Shown piece by piece: positions 1 to 5,194 of a stretch of DNA of 5,249 nt. Both the position numbers and the translations under genes were made by a program. The stretch is from Bacillota bacterium (GTDB lineage: Bacteria > Bacillota > Clostridia > Acetivibrionales > DSM-1351): NCBI GenBank assembly GCA_023441625.1, contig JAEZOA010000012.1, positions 1 to 5,249 of the forward strand, read 5' to 3'. The first letter of the stretch is position 1. Every line of letters begins with the position of its first letter. The notes below the pieces were generated by a model. That model did no database searches and was not told the DNA's origin. It was given only the letters and a program-made list of their open reading frames with translations.

Positions 1-1479
1 GGAAATAGATAAATCACGAATACAACGAGCTTTAACATATACACTATATCCATCTGCTTCTTTTTCTATTCTAAATGAATCCATATCAAATTCTGTCTTA
101 GTAATTTTACCACTAAATGTAGCATTGTTTTCTTTAAGGGCATCTATAGCTTCTTGCATATCATCTAACAATTCCTGACTAACGTTTGTGCACTTTGTCA
201 GATCTCCAGTATTCAGTGCCTCCATTGATGACGTCTCATAGGTTGATACTGCTGACATTATTGACTTTTTAACGTCCTCATTTAAGGCTTCAATATCAAG
301 AGTTAAAGAGTAATCATCAATATTTACATTTACTTCCTTGCTTTTCACAGTTCCCCATGGATATTTTTTTTCTAAATAAACTTTTACATTGTTATCAACT
401 GGCCCTAAGCCATAACCATTATCACTATCATTTATTTGTTTTACAGTCATTCCGGTATCCTTGCCATTTACAAATACTTTAGCATCAGAATCCCTATTAC
501 CCCAAGAATACTCTTCAGAAATTTCATTGCATTCGATTTGAACATATTTAGCAGCTATATCCAAGTAAACAAATTGCATTTCAGTATAAAAATTATCACT
601 AGAGTAACCCTGAATTTCTTCTGAATTTTCTATATTTGTATATTTACCCTTATAAACAGCTTTAACTTTATGGGTTCCAGGGAAAAATGGTCCTATTTTT
701 TTTGAAAAGTTATCACTATCAGAAACGCATGCTTTAGTATCGCCTACATATATTTCTGCATCTTTAACATTAGTAGAAACTTCTATATAAAAGGGTAATA
801 CTTCAAATACATAGTTATCATAAATTAAAAATTTCTTTCCCGCCTTTTTTAATGTAATTGTATCTTTAAAATTTGTTAAAATGTTTTCATCAATATTTTG
901 GCCTTGTACTTTAATTGAATTTATTAAGTCATCAATATAAGTAGGATCTTTTTTAAGATATGTAAGAAGTGCATTTACATTCTCTTCATTAATTTCTAGC
1001 TTTTCATTAGTAGATTTAAGCATACTTACTAATTGCTTTGAATCTCCATTTTTTAAAGCAGTATTAAATTCATCTATAAGCTTGTCCTTATCAGTAATTG
1101 AAGCACCAATTTGATAAGCTGCAATGCAGAGTATAAAAAGACCTGCTACAATACCAATAATTATTTTCATAGCTTTACTAAGCACTGGCTTTTTATAGCT
1201 TGGAGCTTGTTTTTCTGGGGCTGTTTGTTCCGCTTGTGTTGGTTGCTCTACTGGATTTGTTTGGGCCACCTGCGTTAACTGTTCTGTAGCTACTGGTTGC
1301 TCAACTTGTGCAGCTTGCTCTGTTTGAGTAGCTTGTACTACTTGTGCTGTTTGCTGATTAACCTGTGCCGCATTCTCCTCAATGTTACTTTCTACTATGT
1401 TATTAACTTTCGTGCCACAAATTTGGCAAAATAGATTACTATCGCCTAATTTAGTACCACAATTTCTACAAAAAGCCAT
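1..1479 (-). CDS. TcaA/YvbJ-like zinc-ribbon single-pass membrane protein (partial, C-terminus off the left edge)
   Basis: The reading frame is open from an ATG at 1479 to the window edge, giving 493 codons with no stop. A GGAGGA ribosome-binding site at 1487-1492 sits 7 bases before the ATG. Residues 4-22 form a C4 zinc ribbon (CxxC at 4/7, CxxCG at 18/21). Residues 35-92 are a low-complexity Gln/Thr/Ala/Val/Pro linker with recurring TEQ, VEQ and AEQ units. A lysine-bearing stretch (96-105) precedes one hydrophobic membrane helix at about 105-124, so the ribbon should be cytoplasmic and the rest extracellular. Outside are a helical region (about 130-215), two beta-rich, Ig-like segments (about 228-305 and 310-396), and the start of a final domain with NTF2-like character (from about 400). 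This order matches the TcaA/YvbJ family; staphylococcal TcaA affects glycopeptide susceptibility and cell-wall state. Family assignment is from recalled architecture, not a search, and the exact function here is unknown. It is transcribed divergently from the solute-binding protein gene. Confidence 0.85.
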   Translation of the reverse strand, partial: MAFCRNCGTKLGDSNLFCQICGTKVNNIVESNIEENAAQVNQQTAQVVQATQTEQAAQVEQPVATEQLTQVAQTNPVEQPTQAEQTAPEKQAPSYKKPVLSKAMKIIIGIVAGLFILCIAAYQIGASITDKDKLIDEFNTALKNGDSKQLVSMLKSTNEKLEINEENVNALLTYLKKDPTYIDDLINSIKVQGQNIDENILTNFKDTITLKKAGKKFLIYDNYVFEVLPFYIEVSTNVKDAEIYVGDTKACVSDSDNFSKKIGPFFPGTHKVKAVYKGKYTNIENSEEIQGYSSDNFYTEMQFVYLDIAAKYVQIECNEISEEYSWGNRDSDAKVFVNGKDTGMTVKQINDSDNGYGLGPVDNNVKVYLEKKYPWGTVKSKEVNVNIDDYSLTLDIEALNEDVKKSIMSAVSTYETSSMEALNTGDLTKCTNVSQELLDDMQEAIDALKENNATFSGKITKTEFDMDSFRIEKEADGYSVYVKARCIRDLSIS

Positions 1480-1516
1480 TTTTAAATCCTCCATTTGATT
1501 AATTTCTGCTATTCAT

Positions 1517-1530
1517 AAGTGTTAACACTT
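1517..1530. promoter_or_regulatory. Perfect 14-bp palindrome, possible operator
   Basis: The sequence AAGTGTTAACACTT is its own exact reverse complement and has no loop, so it suits a dimeric DNA-binding protein better than an RNA hairpin. It lies about 10 bases downstream of the predicted transcription start of the leftward zinc-ribbon gene and ahead of its ribosome-binding site, a typical place for a roadblock repressor. The half-site AAGTGT recurs at 1615-1620, between the weak -35 and the -10 of the rightward promoter. I do not recognise it as a known consensus; the clostridial Rex and CcpA sites differ. Confidence 0.45.
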
Positions 1531-1546
1531 CATAAAACTTAGACAG

Positions 1547-1576
1547 ATTATACCATAAAATACTATAATTTTTCAA
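1547..1576 (-). promoter_or_regulatory. Sigma-A-type promoter for the zinc-ribbon gene
   Basis: On the minus strand the -35 box is TTGAAA (1571-1576) and the -10 box is TATAAT (1547-1552), separated by 18 bases. The -10 is extended by TGG (1553-1555). The -35 matches consensus at five of six positions and the -10 at six of six. Transcription should begin near 1540, giving a leader of about 60 bases that contains the 14-bp palindrome. Confidence 0.75.
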
Positions 1577-1609
1577 TAAATTCTATTATATCCATATCAC
1601 ATATAAATA

Positions 1610-1636
1610 TTGTAAAGTGTATAATTATGGTATAAT
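1610..1636 (+). promoter_or_regulatory. Extended -10 promoter for the solute-binding protein gene
   Basis: TATAAT at 1631-1636 is preceded by TGG (1628-1630), a full extended -10. The best -35 is a weak TTGTAA at 1610-1615 with a short 15-base spacer, so the promoter probably depends on the extended -10 or on an activator. A start near 1643 would leave a leader of about 28 bases carrying the ribosome-binding site. This placement also decides the gene start, because the in-frame ATG at 1617 lies upstream of the predicted transcript start. Confidence 0.65.
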
Positions 1637-1670
1637 TATTAAAATTAACTTAATAAGGAGATTTGTTTGT

Positions 1671-3182
1671 ATGAAGAAACATTTTATAATGACTGCGATA
1701 AAGTTATCACTGGCTATAATACTTACTATTTCATTATTTTCTTTGAGTTTACCTATACAACCTATAGCTAATGCCGCTTCAAAACTTGATACATCAGAAC
1801 CGGTGGAATTAACCTGGTATGTACCGGGTAATTGTCAGCAAGCTGATACTGACCTAGTTGAAGAAGCAGTTAATGAGTATTTAAAAGATAAAATTAATGT
1901 AACCTTAAACTTGAAAACCCGTACATGGGGAAGTGATTTTGAAAACTTTATGTTGGCAAAGGTTGCTGCAGGCGAAAATTTTGATATTACCTTTACAGCT
2001 AATTGGGCAATGAATTATAAGGAATATTCAGAAATGGGAGCTTTTGTTGATATTACTCATATGCTGGACACATATGCCCCAAAAACAAAAGCTTTACTAG
2101 GTAAAAATATTCTTAAAGGTGCTGAAATAAACGGCAAAATTTATGCAATTCCAACCTATAATTCTACTTTTGCTAAGACTAGTGGTATTGTTCTTAGTAA
2201 AAGCCTAGTACAAAAATACAAGGTTGATACCTCAAAAATCAAAAAACTAGAGGATTTAGAAGCTACCTTAAAAATTATAAAAGCAAAAGAACCTAAAATG
2301 TTAGGTTTTTATCCATTTGATTACTATGGTACTGATAGTATTTATAAAACTCTAAACTATGAGAAAGTTATTGATAGCAAAATTCCTGGTGCAGTAAAAA
2401 AAGATGGAAAAAGCACTAAGGTTATCAATGATTTTGAGAGTTCAGAAGCCAAATCGCTGTTCAATTTAATAAATAAATGGTATAAAAGTGGATATATAAA
2501 TAAATCTACTGTTGCTGATTCTAATTATTTCGAAAAAAATAAATCAAAGATTTTTGCTATGTACTCAAACTTGTATCCAACTCAGGATCAGGAATATTCG
2601 AAGCATTACTATGGTTCAGATGTGATTCATATAGCTCTAACTAAACCGTCATTAGAAACAAATAATATAACCGGCGCTATGCAGGCAATATCATCTAGCT
2701 CAAAAAATCCTGAGCTTGCATTGATGTTTTTAGAGCTTATGAATACTGATGAGAAGCTATCAAATTTAATTAACTTTGGTATTGAAGGTATTCATTATGA
2801 AAAAATTAATCAGAATACTCAATCGTCTTTATATCCAGACAGTGAATATTATAATCCAGGTACATCCTGGGTGTTTGGTAATATGTCTCTCGCATATTTA
2901 TATCCAAATCAAGATTCAAGCATGTGGACTAAAATAAAAAAGAATATAGATAATGCAGTACCTTCCCCCCTATTAGGATTTACATTTAATTCAAAACCTG
3001 TTGATAAACAAGTACTCAAGCTTGAAAGTATAACTAATAAATATTATAACGACTTATGTATCGGAAAGACCAATCCTTCGGTAACTTTGCCTAAAATGAA
3101 CAAAGAACTGAAAAATGCAGGATTGCAAAAGGTATTAACTGAAATGCAGAAACAGGTAGACACTTTTAAAAAGAAAAAATAG
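1671..3182 (+). CDS. Extracellular solute-binding protein (ABC transporter type, DUF3502-like C-terminus), no lipobox
   Basis: I start this at the ATG at 1671 (503 residues), not the in-frame ATG at 1617. AAGGAG at 1655-1660 precedes it by 10 bases, the first residues (MKKH) form a signal-peptide n-region, and the -10 box at 1631-1636 falls after the upstream ATG. Residues 10-35 are a signal peptide ending in a probable ANA|A cleavage site (35/36). There is no lipobox; the first cysteine is C55, deep in the first domain. Residues from about 44 resemble family 1 sugar-binding proteins (ELTWYVPG, then FDITFTANW, GAFVDIT and INGKIYAIP). The C-terminal part (about 365-500, with SWVFGN and PSPLLGFTF) matches the DUF3502 domain of LipO/YtcQ-like binding proteins. 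Such proteins normally pass oligosaccharides or related solutes to LplB/LplC-type permeases, but none is encoded here and the ligand is unknown. It is probably a single-gene transcript ended by the hairpin at 3193-3214. Confidence 0.88.
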   Translation: MKKHFIMTAIKLSLAIILTISLFSLSLPIQPIANAASKLDTSEPVELTWYVPGNCQQADTDLVEEAVNEYLKDKINVTLNLKTRTWGSDFENFMLAKVAAGENFDITFTANWAMNYKEYSEMGAFVDITHMLDTYAPKTKALLGKNILKGAEINGKIYAIPTYNSTFAKTSGIVLSKSLVQKYKVDTSKIKKLEDLEATLKIIKAKEPKMLGFYPFDYYGTDSIYKTLNYEKVIDSKIPGAVKKDGKSTKVINDFESSEAKSLFNLINKWYKSGYINKSTVADSNYFEKNKSKIFAMYSNLYPTQDQEYSKHYYGSDVIHIALTKPSLETNNITGAMQAISSSSKNPELALMFLELMNTDEKLSNLINFGIEGIHYEKINQNTQSSLYPDSEYYNPGTSWVFGNMSLAYLYPNQDSSMWTKIKKNIDNAVPSPLLGFTFNSKPVDKQVLKLESITNKYYNDLCIGKTNPSVTLPKMNKELKNAGLQKVLTEMQKQVDTFKKKK

Positions 3183-3192
3183 CTATATACCA

Positions 3193-3214
3193 AAAGCCGG
3201 CTTACGCCGGCTTT
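3193..3214. terminator. Bidirectional hairpin terminator between convergent genes
   Basis: AAAGCCGGC (3193-3201) pairs perfectly with GCCGGCTTT (3206-3214) around the four-base loop TTAC. The 9-bp stem has a GC-rich core that stands out in this A/T-rich region. It lies 10 bases after the binding-protein stop and 18 bases after the rbgA stop. T-rich sequence follows on both strands (TTTATT on plus, TTTT on minus), so it can end both convergent transcripts. Confidence 0.88.
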
Positions 3215-3232
3215 ATTCACTTTATTTGAATT

Positions 3233-4105
3233 TTAAACGTTGCTAACCCTGTCATTTGGTCTTTCGAGTGTTATTTTTCCAATTTTACCGCCTCTAAATT
3301 CATCTAAAACTATTGCAGATATTCTAGAATAATCTATTTGTCCTTTAGAAACAATGCAGCCTCTTTTCAATCCAACAGTTTCTAATAGCTCAAGCGGTTC
3401 TATATTTTCTAAAATATCTGGATTAAGCTTAAATCTTGCACATAATTCATCAGGATATATTTTAGAGAGCCTAAAGAGTAACTCCATTGCCACTTCGCTT
3501 ATATCCATAATATCATCCTTGATGGCACCTGTAAAAGCAAGATTCATTCCAACTTCTTGGTCTTCAAATTTAGGCCATAATATACCAGGTGTATCTAAAA
3601 GCTCAATATCAGAATTTATCCTTATCCACTGCTTTCCCCTCGTAACTCCAGGTCTATCTCCTGTTGCAGCTGAGGCTTTACCAACAATTTTATTAATAAA
3701 CGAGGATTTACCAACATTCGGAATACCTACAACCATAGTTCTTACAGGAGTAAATATCTTACCTTTAGCCTTATCTCTTTCAATCTTCTCACTCATTAAA
3801 TCCCTTGCTCTGGTTTTAATATCATTAAGTCCCTTGCCATTTATAGAATTAATTAAGATACACTTAATTCCTTGCTGTGCATACCATTCAATCCATTGTC
3901 TAGAAATCTGCTCATCTGCTAAATCAGATTTATTAAAGGCTACAAGTCTTGGCTTATTATTAATCAAAGAATTAATTTCTGGATTTCTGCTGCTAAATGG
4001 TATTCTTGCATCAAGAAGCTCTATTATAACATCCACAAGCTTTAAGTTCTCAGTAATAAGTCTCCTTGTCTTTGCCATATGCCCCGGAAACCATTGAATA
4101 TTCAT
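3233..4105 (-). CDS. rbgA: Ribosome biogenesis GTPase RbgA/YlqF
   Basis: This 290-residue protein is a circularly permuted GTPase that acts late in 50S subunit assembly; the Bacillus subtilis protein is about 282 residues. The N-terminus reads IQWFPGHMAK, including His9, the residue implicated in GTP hydrolysis in the family. The motifs come in permuted order: G4 NKSD (58-61), G5-like INS (85-87), G1 GIPNVGKS (127-134), G2 GVTRG with Thr155, and G3 DTPG (171-174), followed by ILWPKFED and FTGAIKDD, both typical of RbgA. The C-terminal region (about 200-280) is the usual helical RNA-binding part. The start is fixed: an in-frame stop lies two codons upstream, and the conserved N-terminus begins at this ATG. 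No Shine-Dalgarno sequence precedes it closely; the nearest is about 43 bases away, behind a hairpin. It lies 54 bases downstream of lepB and is probably cotranscribed. The rnhB gene that commonly follows is absent here. Confidence 0.97.
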   Translation of the reverse strand: MNIQWFPGHMAKTRRLITENLKLVDVIIELLDARIPFSSRNPEINSLINNKPRLVAFNKSDLADEQISRQWIEWYAQQGIKCILINSINGKGLNDIKTRARDLMSEKIERDKAKGKIFTPVRTMVVGIPNVGKSSFINKIVGKASAATGDRPGVTRGKQWIRINSDIELLDTPGILWPKFEDQEVGMNLAFTGAIKDDIMDISEVAMELLFRLSKIYPDELCARFKLNPDILENIEPLELLETVGLKRGCIVSKGQIDYSRISAIVLDEFRGGKIGKITLERPNDRVSNV

Positions 4106-4117
4106 AAATTATTGTAT

Positions 4118-4140
4118 GATGTACTTATAAAAGATACATC
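4118..4140 (-). other. Hairpin in the lepB-rbgA spacer, between the Shine-Dalgarno and the rbgA start
   Basis: GATGTACTT (4118-4126) can pair with AAG plus TACATC (4131-4133 and 4135-4140), giving a 9-bp stem with one bulged base (4134) and the four-base loop 4127-4130. In the minus-strand transcript it lies between the only strong Shine-Dalgarno sequence and the rbgA AUG. Folding would shorten the effective distance between them to about 20 bases. No T-run follows, so it is not a terminator. A role in translation is inference. Confidence 0.45.
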
Positions 4141-4155
4141 TATACACTCCTCCTC
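4125..4155 (-). promoter_or_regulatory. Strong Shine-Dalgarno with a four-codon ORF (Met-Tyr-Leu-Leu) ahead of rbgA
   Basis: On the minus strand GAGGAGGAGT occupies 4155-4146, a near-perfect ribosome-binding site. Nine bases after its GGAGG core comes an ATG (4139-4137) that opens a frame of only four codons before TAA (4127-4125). The real rbgA AUG is at 4105, with no ribosome-binding site of its own. The mini-ORF could be a leader peptide that couples translation by reinitiation, or simply a chance ATG after a ribosome-binding site displaced from rbgA. Confidence 0.35.
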
Positions 4156-4159
4156 TGTA

Positions 4160-4936
4160 TTATTCTAATCCACCAAATTCAGTAAAGGGCCAAATTCTGA
4201 GCACTGCTTTACCAATAACTGCATCAATATCTATCGGTCCTATATCTCTTGAATCCATACTCCGCTCCCTGTTATCACCCATAGCAAATAACATACCCTC
4301 AGGTACTGTATAAGGAAGCTTCATACCTTTTGAATCTGTTAGGCCATTTGCATATGGTTCATCTAACTTTATGAAATCGCTAGCTCCCTTTTCTTTAAGA
4401 TATACATAGCCATCTTCTCGTATATCAATTTGATCACCAGGTAAACCTATTACTCTCTTTATATAGTCCACTTCACCAGGGTTTCTAATAGGTAAATACT
4501 TAAATAAACTCTTGAACTTACCTTCTTCGTGCATAAACACTATTATATCTCCATGCTTTGGCTCATTGAAAAAATAACCTGTTTTATATACAATAACATT
4601 ATGTCCTTCAAATAGTGTATTTTCCATAGAAACCATGTTAACCTGATATGTTGAGAATAAAAAAGCCTTTATTAGCATTGATATTAAAAGTGCAGCTACA
4701 ATAACCATTATCCATTCGAAAACTTCCCTTATTACAGAATTTTTCTTTTTGCTTTTTTTAGCTACTTTGTTTTCGGTATTATCTTCATTAACATCGACAG
4801 AATAATTACTTTCGTTATTATTAATTTCGGAAAATATATTAGTATCAACAATTACCTTTTCTTCATTTAGATTTTCTTCATTGAAGTTTTCTTCATTGAA
4901 GTTTTCTTCATTGTTATCGATATTCTGATTTCCCAT
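4160..4936 (-). CDS. lepB: Type I signal peptidase (LepB/SipS family) with a long acidic N-terminal tail
   Basis: It cleaves signal peptides from secreted proteins at the outer face of the membrane, using a Ser/Lys dyad. One membrane helix spans about 72-95, preceded by a basic patch (KKSKKK, about 60-65), which places the N-terminus inside and the catalytic domain outside. Box B holds the nucleophile Ser103 in VSMENTL; the usual SMxPTL proline is Asn106, a variant I recall from other clostridial enzymes. Box C is KHGDIIVF (127-134). Box D holds the general base Lys160 in YIKRVIGLPGD. Box E is GDNRERSMDSRDIG (220-233). At 258 residues it exceeds typical Gram-positive Sip proteins (about 170-200) because of a roughly 60-residue Asn/Glu-rich cytoplasmic tail with a five-residue repeat. 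The GAGGTG ribosome-binding site (4945-4950) lies 8 bases before the ATG. It is the first gene of the lepB-rbgA unit. The solute-binding protein encoded nearby carries a signal peptide of the class it would process. Confidence 0.96.
   Translation of the reverse strand: MGNQNIDNNEENFNEENFNEENLNEEKVIVDTNIFSEINNNESNYSVDVNEDNTENKVAKKSKKKNSVIREVFEWIMVIVAALLISMLIKAFLFSTYQVNMVSMENTLFEGHNVIVYKTGYFFNEPKHGDIIVFMHEEGKFKSLFKYLPIRNPGEVDYIKRVIGLPGDQIDIREDGYVYLKEKGASDFIKLDEPYANGLTDSKGMKLPYTVPEGMLFAMGDNRERSMDSRDIGPIDIDAVIGKAVLRIWPFTEFGGLE
4857..4916 (-). repeat. Four-copy 15-bp in-frame tandem repeat in the lepB tail
   Basis: The plus-strand unit TTTTCTTCATTGAAG occurs in four consecutive copies at 4857-4871, 4872-4886, 4887-4901 and 4902-4916. 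The middle two are identical, and the outer two differ only in their last few bases. The period is a multiple of three, so copy changes keep frame; it encodes the Asn/Glu-rich five-residue unit (EENFN, EENFN, EENLN, EE) at residues 10-26. Confidence 0.95.
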
Positions 4937-4971
4937 AGTTACATCACCTCAATAGTATTTAATAATAGAGC

Positions 4972-4998
4972 AATCTAAAAGTAATTAATTTTTAGATT
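4972..4998. repeat. A/T-rich inverted repeat in the lepB leader
   Basis: AATCTAAAA (4972-4980) and TTTTAGATT (4990-4998) are perfect inverted 9-base arms around a nine-base loop. In the lepB transcript the hairpin would begin about 8 bases after the predicted start. On the plus strand the right arm runs into further T residues and so resembles a weak terminator. The stem has only one G-C pair per arm, so stability is low and the function is uncertain. Confidence 0.4.
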
Positions 4999-5012
4999 TT
5001 TTGAACTATATT

Positions 5013-5041
5013 ATTATATATAATTATTGCCAAATATTCAA
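5013..5041 (-). promoter_or_regulatory. Sigma-A-type promoter for lepB-rbgA
   Basis: On the minus strand a TTGAAT -35 box (5036-5041) and a perfect TATAAT -10 box (5013-5018) are separated by the ideal 17 bases. Transcription should start near 5006, giving a leader of about 70 bases to the lepB ATG. This promoter lies between the intron and lepB, so the unit need not rely on transcription passing through the intron. Confidence 0.65.
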
Positions 5042-5050
5042 ATTACATTT

Positions 5051-5090
5051 CTTTGACTAATTAAGTTATATAAAACAACGCAAGTCAAAG
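5051..5090. repeat. Inverted repeat between lepB and the group II intron
   Basis: CTTTGACT (5051-5058) and AGTCAAAG (5083-5090) are perfect inverted 8-base arms separated by 24 bases of A/T-rich sequence. It lies in the intron's 3' exon, upstream of the lepB promoter. The long loop makes it a weak hairpin. It might be a degraded terminator or a protein site, and nothing in the sequence decides this. Confidence 0.35.
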
Positions 5091-5110
5091 CCAACATTGC
5101 TTATGTTAAT

Positions 5111-5187
5111 CGAGTAGGAGGGAAAATTGAATAAATTTTCCCCGACCTCTCACACCACCGTGCGTACCGTTCGGTACACGGCGGTTC
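5111..5187 (-). ncRNA. Group II intron domains V and VI
   Basis: Domain V (5154-5185): ACCGCCGTG (5185-5177) pairs with CACGGTGGT (5162-5154) over nine base pairs, including one G-U. A two-base bulge (5164-5163) follows, then a 4-bp upper stem (5176-5173 with 5168-5165) and the loop GAAC. The lower stem carries CGC, the catalytic triad form seen in class C introns, where most classes have AGC. Domain VI: a 9-bp stem pairs 5142-5134 with 5128-5120 around a five-base loop. Its base continues with a short helix (5151-5146 with 5118-5112) that leaves A5115 unpaired, the expected branch-point position. All pairings were checked base by base; the class assignment is from family knowledge. Confidence 0.87.
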
Positions 5188-5194
5188 AATAGAA

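Noticed and set aside
436..624. A 62-codon plus-strand open frame
   Set aside because: It lies wholly antisense to the well-supported zinc-ribbon membrane protein gene, has no ribosome-binding site that I can see, and shows no recognisable domain.
1564..1569. Another TATAAT on the plus strand
   Set aside because: It has no TG extension and no convincing -35 box; TATAAT-like strings are common by chance in this A/T-rich spacer.
1617..1670. An 18-residue N-terminal extension of the solute-binding protein from the ATG at 1617
   Set aside because: The promoter -10 box (1631-1636) lies inside it, the good ribosome-binding site serves the ATG at 1671, and the extension would put extra residues before a normal signal peptide. 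Its Cys18 is not in a lipobox.
3354..4097. A 247-codon plus-strand open frame
   Set aside because: It is the antisense shadow of rbgA, whose GTPase motifs are unmistakable. The translation is a Ser/Leu/Ile-rich string typical of the complement of an A/T-rich gene.
4857..4916. Short tandem repeats read as a CRISPR array
   Set aside because: The 15-base units are contiguous with no spacers and encode a regular peptide repeat in frame within lepB.
5154..5185. GC-rich hairpin read as a rho-independent terminator
   Set aside because: The bulged two-part stem, CGC triad and adjacent domain VI with an unpaired A identify group II intron domain V, and no T-run follows directly.
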